Source: Phycisphaerales bacterium
GTDB lineage: Bacteria > Planctomycetota > Phycisphaerae > Phycisphaerales > UBA1924
Length of the DNA: 5,122 nt
Direction: 5' to 3'
NCBI GenBank assembly: GCA_016763115.1
Contig: JAESUL010000343.1
Coordinates: forward strand, 1 to 5,122
The notes beneath the pieces are model-generated. The model saw only the letters and a program-made list of their open reading frames with translations, was not told the origin of the DNA and made no database searches. The position numbers were made by a program, and so were the translations under genes. This document shows positions 1 to 5,122 of the stretch, one piece after another. Numbering within the stretch: the first letter of the stretch is position 1; each line of letters starts with the position of its first letter.

Positions 1-629
1 ATGGTAGAAATCGACCGCACCACCCCACGCTGAATCGCGGCACGCACGATCGCGTCCTCATCGAGCGCAAAGATATTAGCGAGGTACATCGCGTGATCCG
101 ATCGGCGGTAATACGCCCGCCACTGGGTATGGGCGATATTCAGATCCGCCGTAATACTGAACCCATTATTCGCGGGATCAAGCTCTCGCCTTGAGTTGAA
201 TGATTTGAGCTCGGCAATCATCGGGTCCTTGTTGTTCCCGGGCAGGTTGGGCATGAAGTGCCAACCAATCGGGAGTTCAACAGACCCCGATTCAACCCGC
301 ACGATCTCGCCAATCGGGTAGGGCCAACTCCATTGGAACCCGGGTTCGAGATTCGGCTTGACGATTTTGCCGAACCGAACCGCCACGCCGCTCTCGCCCT
401 CTTTGATCGACTGCAACCCGCTGACGAGGTACAGCACCACGAGCACAACCATCCCGGCCTGGAGCAGCTTGTAGGTAATCCGCAACGCGTCGGCCAGCGA
501 CTGGTGGGCCGCGTCCATACGCTGGTGCTGCTCACGACGCTCGGTCGATTGACCGTCGCGCAGCTGCACCGATGCCGATCGCCCCGCGGGCGGTGTTGAT
601 TCAATCGTATCTTCTTGGCGTTCATCCAT
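1..629 (-). CDS. HflK-type SPFH/Band 7 membrane protein (C-terminus beyond the window)
   Basis: The first 209 codons of this gene are present, and it runs off the left edge. I read an open frame with no stop from ATG at 629. Residues 1-54 are hydrophilic and probably cytoplasmic. Residues about 55-74 form one transmembrane helix (GMVVLVVLYLVSG core). The SPFH domain follows directly: KEGESGVAVRFGKI, then EPGFQWSWPYPIGEIVRV, the usual 'ERGVVLRFGK...PGLHWxxPxPI' pattern. Residues 157-175 (GFSITADLNIAHTQW) match the part of HflK-like proteins where the strand 'dG..lTaD.NI.h..w.v.Y' occurs. HflK-family proteins pair with HflC in a membrane cage around FtsH; here that role is inferred from the family and from the adjacent hflC-type gene. 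The start lies 3 nt after the hflC-type stop, with a strong Shine-Dalgarno inside the end of that gene, so translational coupling is likely. The order (C before this K-type gene) is reversed from the classic hflK-hflC order. The C-terminal coiled coil cannot be seen. Confidence 0.88.
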   Translation of the reverse strand, partial: MDERQEDTIESTPPAGRSASVQLRDGQSTERREQHQRMDAAHQSLADALRITYKLLQAGMVVLVVLYLVSGLQSIKEGESGVAVRFGKIVKPNLEPGFQWSWPYPIGEIVRVESGSVELPIGWHFMPNLPGNNKDPMIAELKSFNSRRELDPANNGFSITADLNIAHTQWRAYYRRSDHAMYLANIFALDEDAIVRAAIQRGVVRSIST

Positions 630-632
630 GGA

Positions 633-1625
633 TCAGTCCTCCGACCCGTTGGCACTCGTCTGTGCGGGCTCGTCCTTGCGGGGAATAGGGAACTGCCCCT
701 GCGACTCTTTGAGCACATTGGGGTCGAACATCTGCATCCCAAAATCCTCCGCCGAGAAGATCAGTGTGAACTTGCGCGCCATCGCATCACGCATCAAACG
801 GATATTCTGGATAAACACCGCCAACTCTGGATTCGAGTTCTGCTTGGCGAGGTACGGCGCCGCCTCGGCTTCGCCCTTGGCAAGAATCTCGTCGGCCCGG
901 CGCTCAGCAAACGCACGGATCTTCGATGCCTGGCTCTGGGCCTCCGCCCGGATCGCACGCGCCTGCGAACGACCCTCAGATTCATATCGCTCGGCCAACC
1001 GGTCCCGGTTGGCGCCCATCCGCTCGATCACCGAATCGGTCGTCTCCGCAGGCAGGATAATCCGCGAGATCCCCACCGAGATAATCTCGATCCCATAGTC
1101 ACTCAACGGCTTGGACCCCTCGGCCGTGCCCTGGAGCGCAGCGAGCACCTGCGCTTCAAGCTGAGGAAGCTTCGATTCGCCCGCAACAGACGAAAACAGA
1201 TCGCCCATCTTGAACTTACTCGTCTCGCCCATCGCACTGCGGAGCAAATCGCGGAGCACCGCGTTCTCGGCCTTAGAGTAATGGTCCTCCGCCCGATCGC
1301 CCGCATTGGAAAAACTCGTGAAGAACTTGAGAGGCTGGTCAACCTTGTAGGTCAGGTACGACTCGACAATGATCTGGAAATCATCCGCCGTCTGCTGGGT
1401 CTCCGAGCGAGCCGTCAGCAACCGGGTCCGCTTGTCATAAGTGGTCACACTGTCGATCGGGTAGGGTAGTTTCCACCTCAACCCGGGCTCGGTCACGATC
1501 TCTTTGGCGCTGCCAAACCGCGTACAGACCGCGACCTCGGTGAAACGCACCGTGTAGGTCATGCTGAATGCAATCAACGAGAGCAAAACAACCACGACTG
1601 ATACTAAAAATATAATCTTCGGCAC
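633..1625 (-). CDS. hflC: HflC-type SPFH/Band 7 protein (modulator of FtsH-like protease)
   Basis: This is a complete 330-residue protein, close to the usual HflC length. Residues about 4-24 are one transmembrane helix (IIFLVSVVVVLLSLIAF). The SPFH domain begins at about 25: VRFTEVAVCTRFG, then EPGLRWKLPYPIDSV. The stretch at 200-260 (RMGANRDRLAERYESEGR, then an alanine/arginine/glutamate-rich helix ending in ILAKGEAEAAPYLAK) matches the HflC pattern 'RMRAER...A...RSQG...GeGDAEA'. It is followed by NPELAVFIQNIRLMRDA, as in HflC 'dPdFYaFiRSLrAYe'. A polar tail closes the protein. GTG at 1625 is preferred because GGAGA lies 7 nt upstream and the membrane helix then starts at once; the same frame is open up to a GTG at 1691, which would add 22 residues without a good ribosome site. 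HflC acts with HflK on FtsH at the inner membrane; no protease gene is visible here. Confidence 0.92.
   Translation of the reverse strand: MPKIIFLVSVVVVLLSLIAFSMTYTVRFTEVAVCTRFGSAKEIVTEPGLRWKLPYPIDSVTTYDKRTRLLTARSETQQTADDFQIIVESYLTYKVDQPLKFFTSFSNAGDRAEDHYSKAENAVLRDLLRSAMGETSKFKMGDLFSSVAGESKLPQLEAQVLAALQGTAEGSKPLSDYGIEIISVGISRIILPAETTDSVIERMGANRDRLAERYESEGRSQARAIRAEAQSQASKIRAFAERRADEILAKGEAEAAPYLAKQNSNPELAVFIQNIRLMRDAMARKFTLIFSAEDFGMQMFDPNVLKESQGQFPIPRKDEPAQTSANGSED
637..642 (-). promoter_or_regulatory. Strong Shine-Dalgarno (GGAGGA) for the left-edge SPFH gene
   Basis: On the minus strand GGAGGA lies 7 nt before ATG at 629. It sits within the last codons of the upstream hflC-type gene, whose TGA is at 635-633. 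It fixes the start codon and supports coupled translation of the two genes. Confidence 0.8.
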
Positions 1626-1632
1626 AGTGCAT

Positions 1633-1637
1633 TCTCC
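1633..1637 (-). promoter_or_regulatory. Shine-Dalgarno (GGAGA) that decides the hflC-type GTG start
   Basis: GGAGA on the minus strand is separated by 7 nt from GTG at 1625-1623. An in-frame GTG at 1691 would give a longer protein, but this site and the immediate transmembrane helix favour the shorter start. Confidence 0.7.
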
Positions 1638-1688
1638 AACCCGAACCAACGGGTGTTTATGCCCACAAGGGCGTTCGCTTTCAGTCAA

Positions 1689-1708
1689 CACGGGGATTCA
1701 AGCCCGTG
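1689..1708 (-). repeat. Inverted repeat / short hairpin in the 108-nt gap between two SPFH genes
   Basis: CACGGG (1689-1694) and CCCGTG (1703-1708) form a perfect 6-bp stem with an 8-nt loop. It lies in the gap 1626-1733 after the stop of the large SPFH gene. In the transcript no run of U follows, so a standard intrinsic terminator is not supported. It could be an RNA-processing or stability hairpin, or chance. A smaller 4-bp hairpin (GCCC/GGGC) lies at 1661-1672. Confidence 0.4.
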
Positions 1709-1733
1709 CTTCTTCTTCATTCACACTCAACAG

Positions 1734-3860
1734 TTAGTTGAACTCTTTCCCGGCTTCAGTATCAAATATCTTGGTTCCCGCCTCACGATCCTGGAGTTCG
1801 ATCCGAATCTTGAGGTCCTCGAGCCCCTTGGGAACGAGGTACACACGGGCGTACTTGGTCGAATCGAGCCAGGCGTCGAAGTACATCTTGCTGCGGAACA
1901 ACTCCGGCGCTGCGAGGTACGCGTCAAGCTGCCCCTGCAGCAATGCCGCCCGCCCACGCTCGGACATATGACGCTGCCAGCGCTGCGAGCTCGCGACCAG
2001 CAGGCTCTCGCCCGCTTCGCCGCCCGCTTGTTCGAGCAGCCGCTGCACCTTGAGCTCGGCATCAACAATCTCGGTATCACTGCCGCCCGCACCACGCACC
2101 ACATCGAGCTCATTGAGCGCATCAACTATGTCGTCGGCCAGCTTTACCGTCCCGACGATCTCCGTCAGAATCTTGATCCGTGCTTTCTCGGCGTCCTCGA
2201 TCGACGACGCCTGGTTCTGCTGGGCCTGGATCACACGCAGGAAGTTGGGCGCAACCTTCTTAGGCGGATGAACGCCGTGCACACCAACAAAGACAATCTT
2301 GATCCCCGGGCCTTGCCCGTTGTTGAGTTTGGAGTACGCCGCGTTGAGCCGTTTCATCAGTTCTTCGGGCATGGTCGTGCGGTACGACGCGAGGACCTGG
2401 TGCATCTGCAGCTCGCCGAGGTACTGCGTCACCACCCGTCGACCGATCACCTTGAGCAGCTCCTCGCGATCAGCGGGGCTCGCGAACCGGTCGAACAGCT
2501 CGACATTTTGGACCACATACTGCATCGGGACTTCAACCGCGAGCAGCGAGAGCCCGGCGACATCAGCGGAATCGGATGAATCTGAACGATCGCCATGCAC
2601 AATGTTGAGCATCTCGCGGGCCGAGTGCGTCTCGGTCCAGACGATCGGTGTGGATTTGTTATCCGCACGATCGGAAGCGAGATCAAGAATCCGCACACCC
2701 GTGGTGGTCTGGTCCTCGACAATATCGCCCGTCCGTCGGTTCTGTGAAACCAGCACAGGAGTTTCGTAGCTCGCGATCGGCCAGGGCCATTTGACATGCA
2801 GACCGGGCCCGATATCACCCGAATCATCCGATGCCGATTCGCCAAAGCTCATCAGTGGCTGACTGATCCGACCGTTGGTCAAAATAAGCCCCCGCTCGTG
2901 TGGCTGAACCACCACCAACGAGGTCATCAACCACCCAATAAACACACCGGCAGCAACCAAGAGAAACGCCCAACGCGTAACTAACCGATAAAACCAGGTG
3001 CTCGTGACATCAACACCAAACTGGCAGCTCAACGCTTCGCGGGCGTTTTCTGCGATCCGGTCCGGCGCAGCCAAGAGCCCCAAAAGCCTTGAATCGAAGG
3101 CCGGACGGGGGTCTTCGCCCGGTTTGCGCGGGCGGTACATATCGAGCACCAAGTTCATCACGATCTCGGCGCCCAGCACGATCATCGCGATCGCGATGAT
3201 CAGCGGAGCCCAACCGGTGAACGATCCTTTGTCTAATGCCAGTTGGAAGAACGCCCCCACCGCGATCAGCACCCCGATCAGCGAGCCGGCGACCGATTGG
3301 GCCGCCCCGCTGCGGAGCATCCCCCACGCCTTCTCTTTGCCCATCCCGGAGGTAAACCGCGCGAAGATAAACCCGATGACCCCCATCGCCACGCCGATGG
3401 CGAGCCCGAAGCCCGCCAGTTTGGAAGAGTTGAAGTCAGTTGAGCTGGAATCACCCACCCATCTCTGGGCACCGCTGAGACCAAAGAAGAGGTTAATCCC
3501 GGCGACCAAAACCGCCGAAGCGGGCACGATCCATTTCTGGATGAAGATCAATCGCCTCGCCGCGACCCGAAGATCGTCCGAGACCCCTTCGAACGCGCTG
3601 GCCGAGACCGCGCCGGATGCGGCGAGCTGGTCAGCTTCGAGCGCCTCGATGCGTTCACGACGATGCTGGTCAAAGACCAACAACTGCACCGCCCAGATAA
3701 TAATCCCGGTCCCGAGGAAGATCGTCGCATACACCCCGACACTGTCGTGGGAGTAAATCGCGTACAGCAACATCGCGATCGTCAGAACGATCTGCAAAAT
3801 CAGTCCGAGCAGGCTCACCGACGAGCCTCGGCGGTATGTGAGGTAATCACCCTTCATCAT
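1734..3860 (-). CDS. Polytopic membrane protein fused to an HflK-type SPFH/Band 7 domain
   Basis: This 708-residue protein is much longer than classical HflK (about 420). Hydrophobic helices are seen at about 15-36, 41-62, 110-129, 148-168, 189-209 and 217-239. Between the second and third is a charged helical stretch (65-105, DQHRRERIEALEADQ). A seventh helix at 297-317 precedes the SPFH domain: VVVQPHERGLILTNGRI, then GPGLHVKWPWPIASYETPVL. A polar insert (about 383-435, with WTETHS) precedes LSLLAVEVPMQYVVQNVELF. A helical region follows, and AAPELFRSKMYFDAWLDS (650-667) resembles the HflK C-terminal motif 'yk.APEiTReRLYiEtme'. The domain order suggests an HflK-like cage subunit with an extra membrane module. 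ATG at 3860 is chosen because purine-rich GAGGAAAGAG lies 8 nt upstream; a second ATG follows at 3857, and an in-frame ATG at 3956 would add 32 polar residues without a ribosome site. It is the first gene of the cluster. The role of the six-helix domain is not known to me. Confidence 0.9.
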   Translation of the reverse strand: MMKGDYLTYRRGSSVSLLGLILQIVLTIAMLLYAIYSHDSVGVYATIFLGTGIIIWAVQLLVFDQHRRERIEALEADQLAASGAVSASAFEGVSDDLRVAARRLIFIQKWIVPASAVLVAGINLFFGLSGAQRWVGDSSSTDFNSSKLAGFGLAIGVAMGVIGFIFARFTSGMGKEKAWGMLRSGAAQSVAGSLIGVLIAVGAFFQLALDKGSFTGWAPLIIAIAMIVLGAEIVMNLVLDMYRPRKPGEDPRPAFDSRLLGLLAAPDRIAENAREALSCQFGVDVTSTWFYRLVTRWAFLLVAAGVFIGWLMTSLVVVQPHERGLILTNGRISQPLMSFGESASDDSGDIGPGLHVKWPWPIASYETPVLVSQNRRTGDIVEDQTTTGVRILDLASDRADNKSTPIVWTETHSAREMLNIVHGDRSDSSDSADVAGLSLLAVEVPMQYVVQNVELFDRFASPADREELLKVIGRRVVTQYLGELQMHQVLASYRTTMPEELMKRLNAAYSKLNNGQGPGIKIVFVGVHGVHPPKKVAPNFLRVIQAQQNQASSIEDAEKARIKILTEIVGTVKLADDIVDALNELDVVRGAGGSDTEIVDAELKVQRLLEQAGGEAGESLLVASSQRWQRHMSERGRAALLQGQLDAYLAAPELFRSKMYFDAWLDSTKYARVYLVPKGLEDLKIRIELQDREAGTKIFDTEAGKEFN
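3180..3201. repeat. Perfect 22-bp palindrome inside the large SPFH gene
   Basis: The sequence from GATCATCGCGA at 3180 reads identically on the other strand for 22 bp, with GCGATCGC at its centre. It falls in the codons for the sixth hydrophobic helix (IIAIAMI), where alternating ATC and GCG codons make such symmetry likely. The palindrome is a direct observation; a function is not implied. Confidence 0.9.
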
Positions 3861-3868
3861 CGTGGAAG

Positions 3869-3878
3869 CTCTTTCCTC
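3869..3878 (-). promoter_or_regulatory. Purine-rich ribosome binding site for the large SPFH gene
   Basis: GAGGAAAGAG on the minus strand ends 8 nt before ATG 3860 and 11 nt before the second ATG at 3857. It supports this start over the upstream in-frame ATG at 3956. Confidence 0.55.
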
Positions 3879-3890
3879 AAAGTTATCTGC

Positions 3891-3916
3891 ATGGTGGATT
3901 CCAAATGGTGTACTCC
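3891..3916. repeat. Imperfect 12-bp direct repeat in the leader of the large SPFH gene
   Basis: ATGGTGGATTCC (3891-3902) and ATGGTGTACTCC (3905-3916) agree at 10 of 12 positions with a 14-bp period. They lie 31-56 bp upstream of the SPFH start codon. A protein-binding role is possible but unsupported beyond position. Confidence 0.4.
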
Positions 3917-3981
3917 GGGCATCTGCCAACTGATCCCCGAAACCCAACCCGCTCATCGCGGATCACTAGTGTACGCCCCTC

Positions 3982-4012
3982 AGCGGGCTATTGTGGGCAC
4001 CCTGTGCCCGCT
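3982..4012. repeat. GC-rich inverted repeat with alternative hairpins
   Basis: AGCGGGC (3982-3988) and GCCCGCT (4006-4012) are perfect inverted copies. The right arm can instead pair with GTGGGCA (3993-3999) against TGCCCGC (4005-4011), giving a 7-bp stem with one G-U pair and a 5-nt loop. The left arm could also pair with CCCGCT at 3948-3953. No U-run follows on either strand, so it is not a standard terminator. Confidence 0.5.
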
Positions 4013-4101
4013 TGTCCACCCTCCGCGTGTGACTACGCTCCGCCTCACCACCCGGTTCGTTCCAATGCCCAACAAATCCTCACCTTCTGTGAACCAATCT
4101 C

Positions 4102-4119
4102 CCCGGCGATCGTACCGGG
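4102..4119. repeat. Inverted repeat CCCGG/CCGGG around a CGATCG core
   Basis: CCCGG (4102-4106) and CCGGG (4115-4119) flank eight bases that begin with the palindrome CGATCG. It lies about 70 bp before the permease start. It could be an operator-like dyad; the arms are short and chance is a fair explanation. Confidence 0.35.
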
Positions 4120-4146
4120 CAGATCGAGCCGTCCAAATCCATCACA

Positions 4147-4165
4147 CTTGCCCATCCTTGCCCAT
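4147..4165. repeat. Tandem 9-bp direct repeat upstream of the permease start
   Basis: CTTGCCCAT occurs at 4147-4155 and again at 4157-4165, a 10-bp period equal to about one turn of the helix. The second copy ends 23 bp before the permease ATG. The placement fits a regulator site near a promoter, but no matching regulator is in the window. Confidence 0.5.
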
Positions 4166-4188
4166 AGCCCCCCTACCATCACCGCTGC

Positions 4189-5122
4189 ATGATCTCACCA
4201 ATCCTCGCCATCGCACGAAACGCCTTTATCGAGAGCGTCCGCCAGCCGGTCTTTTTTCTGATGCTGATGGTCGCCGGTCTGCTCCAGATCCTCAACACCT
4301 GGATCTCCGGGTTCACGATGGGACGCATGAATGTCCCCGGCGAGGTCACCGCGGACAATAAAATGATGTTCGATATCTCGCTGGCAACCGTGTTTGTCAG
4401 CGGGATCATCCTCGCCGCCTTTATCGCCACCGCGACCGTATCGCGCGAGATAGAGAACAAAACCATCCTCACCGTGGTATCCAAGCCCGTCAATAGGTAT
4501 TCCGTCATCCTCGGCAAATACCTCGGCGTCGCGTGCGCGATGCTCGTCGCGGGCGGGATCATGATCGCCTTCCTGCTCCTCGGCATCCGCCACGGCGTGC
4601 TGGCAACCGCCGCCCAGCACCTCGACACCCCTGTTCTCATCTTCGGAACCGGCGCAATCGCCCTGGCAATCCTGATCGCTGGCGCGGGCAACTTCATGTA
4701 CGAATGGTCCTTCGGGCAGACCGTTTCACTCCTCCTCTTACCCTTTATATGGATCGCCTACCTTGGGGTGCTGCTCATCAACAAGGATTGGGAGTTGCAG
4801 TCCATCGCGACCGACTTCAAGCCTCAGATCACCATCGCCTGCGGCGTCCTGATGATGGCCCTGCTCGTCATGAGCGCGGTCGCCACCGCAGCGTCCACCC
4901 GGCTCGGGCAAGTCATGACCATCGTCGTGTGCGGCGTCGTCTTTGTCGCCGGGCTGCTCTCCAACTACATGATCGGGCGCCATGTCTTTATCAACGATCG
5001 GTTCGCCCAGGTCTCGATCGTCTTCTCCCCGCTCGAAACCGACATCTACGAGTTCCGCCCCGATGAAATACGCACGATCGCTGCCAAACGCGCGGGCGTG
5101 AGCGAAGAGGAGTTTGACGAAG
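4189..5122 (+). CDS. ABC-2 type transporter permease (C-terminus beyond the window)
   Basis: The first 311 codons are present and open to the right edge. The opening MISPILAIARNAFIESVRQP and a helix at about 21-40 are typical of ABC-2 permeases that begin with a short amphipathic 'elbow'. Further hydrophobic segments lie at about 64-83, 111-132, 149-168, 177-197, 214-235 and 241-260. Between the second and third helices, SREIENKTILTVVSKPVNRYSVILGKY (85-111) fits the conserved ABC-2 loop 'E.e.gTi..lls.PvsR..iilGK', which is thought to contact the ATPase. After about residue 262 the chain becomes polar (FSPLETDIYEFRPDE), possibly an extracytoplasmic domain. The substrate cannot be told. The partner ATPase is not in the window and may lie downstream. 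ATG 4189 is the first start after an in-frame TAG at 4165; no Shine-Dalgarno is visible, so a leaderless or SD-independent start is possible. Confidence 0.85.
   Translation, partial: MISPILAIARNAFIESVRQPVFFLMLMVAGLLQILNTWISGFTMGRMNVPGEVTADNKMMFDISLATVFVSGIILAAFIATATVSREIENKTILTVVSKPVNRYSVILGKYLGVACAMLVAGGIMIAFLLLGIRHGVLATAAQHLDTPVLIFGTGAIALAILIAGAGNFMYEWSFGQTVSLLLLPFIWIAYLGVLLINKDWELQSIATDFKPQITIACGVLMMALLVMSAVATAASTRLGQVMTIVVCGVVFVAGLLSNYMIGRHVFINDRFAQVSIVFSPLETDIYEFRPDEIRTIAAKRAGVSEEEFDE

Larger units (their letters stand above)
3861..4188. promoter_or_regulatory. Divergent intergenic region between the SPFH cluster and the ABC permease
   Basis: This 328-bp gap must carry the start signals for both divergent genes unless the permease is read from elsewhere. 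It contains a GC-rich inverted-repeat set (3948-4012), an 8-bp palindrome CACTAGTG (3964-3971), an inverted repeat CCCGG/CCGGG around CGATCG (4102-4119), and a 9-bp direct repeat next to the permease start (4147-4165). I found no -35/-10 pair with good hexamers and 16-18 bp spacing on either strand. Open frames across it are rich in P, S, R and H and look non-coding. Confidence 0.55.

Noticed and set aside
615..1469. Long plus-strand open frame (284 codons) antisense to the hflC-type gene
   Set aside because: Its product is rich in Arg, His and Leu with no recognisable domain, and it lies opposite a clear SPFH family gene; a shadow of GC-biased codons.
1662..1688. Internal promoter with TTGACT (minus strand 1688-1683)
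   Set aside because: The nearest -10-like hexamer (CATAAA) is about 21 nt away, which is too far, and no better match lies at 16-18 nt.
1689..1708. Intrinsic terminator after the large SPFH gene
   Set aside because: The 6-bp stem is short and the transcript continues with UUGACUG rather than a U-run.
1685..1720. Eleven-codon minus-strand frame MKKKHGLESPC in the gap before the hflC-type gene
   Set aside because: Very short, weak ribosome site, and partly made of the hairpin; chance is the simplest reading.
1653..2579. Plus-strand open frame (308 codons) antisense to the large SPFH gene
   Set aside because: No domain or signal recognisable, skewed composition, and the opposite strand encodes a coherent SPFH domain.
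2998..3756. Plus-strand open frame (252 codons) opposite the membrane module
   Set aside because: Ser/Pro/Ala-rich low-information product; the minus strand encodes well-formed transmembrane helices.
3901..3929. Promoter for the SPFH cluster with TTGGCA (minus strand 3929-3924)
   Set aside because: The hexamer at 17-nt spacing is ATTTGG, a poor -10; GATAAC further down (3887-3882) is at the wrong distance.
3905..4192. 95-codon plus-strand open frame in the intergenic region
   Set aside because: Composition (Pro, Ser, Arg) looks non-coding, no ribosome site, and it overlaps the permease start.
3663..4361. Plus-strand open frame (232 codons) crossing the intergenic region
   Set aside because: It overlaps both flanking genes out of frame and is rich in Pro, Arg and His.
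4179..4697. Minus-strand open frames opposite the permease
   Set aside because: The plus strand carries the ABC-2 loop motif and regular hydrophobic helices; the antisense products have no recognisable features.

Overview
The window looks like part of a bacterial chromosome of moderately high GC, estimated by eye in the high fifties percent. Two things suggest Planctomycetota, perhaps Phycisphaerae: several divergent HflK/HflC-type SPFH proteins sit next to each other, and beside them is an ABC-2 permease of a type that is common there. This is family-level recognition, not a database result.

Layout. Positions 1-3860 hold three consecutive minus-strand genes, all encoding SPFH/Band 7 membrane proteins. 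In transcription order they are: (i) 3860-1734, a 708-residue protein with about six N-terminal transmembrane helices, a seventh helix and then an HflK-type SPFH domain; (ii) 1625-633, a 330-residue HflC-type protein; (iii) 629 to the left edge, the first 209 residues of another HflK-type protein. The second and third genes are separated by 3 nt (TGA-TCC-ATG) and the third has a strong Shine-Dalgarno sequence, so they are probably co-transcribed and translationally coupled. The first and second genes are separated by 108 nt containing a short GC-rich hairpin. Positions 3861-4188 are a divergent intergenic region with inverted and direct repeats but no convincing sigma-70 promoter. Positions 4189-5122 (plus strand) hold the first 311 residues of an ABC-2 type permease that continues past the right edge.

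How the genes may work together. In known systems HflK and HflC form a hetero-oligomeric membrane cage that encloses and modulates the FtsH protease. Here one HflC-type protein is flanked by two different HflK-type proteins, one of them fused to a polytopic membrane domain. This suggests a three-component SPFH assembly or two alternative K/C pairings. No FtsH or other protease gene lies in the window, so the partner is unknown. The permease is divergently transcribed, and a functional link to the SPFH genes is not shown.

Two of the four genes (the left-edge SPFH gene and the permease) are truncated by the window. No rRNA, tRNA, CRISPR array, insertion sequence or integrase was seen.
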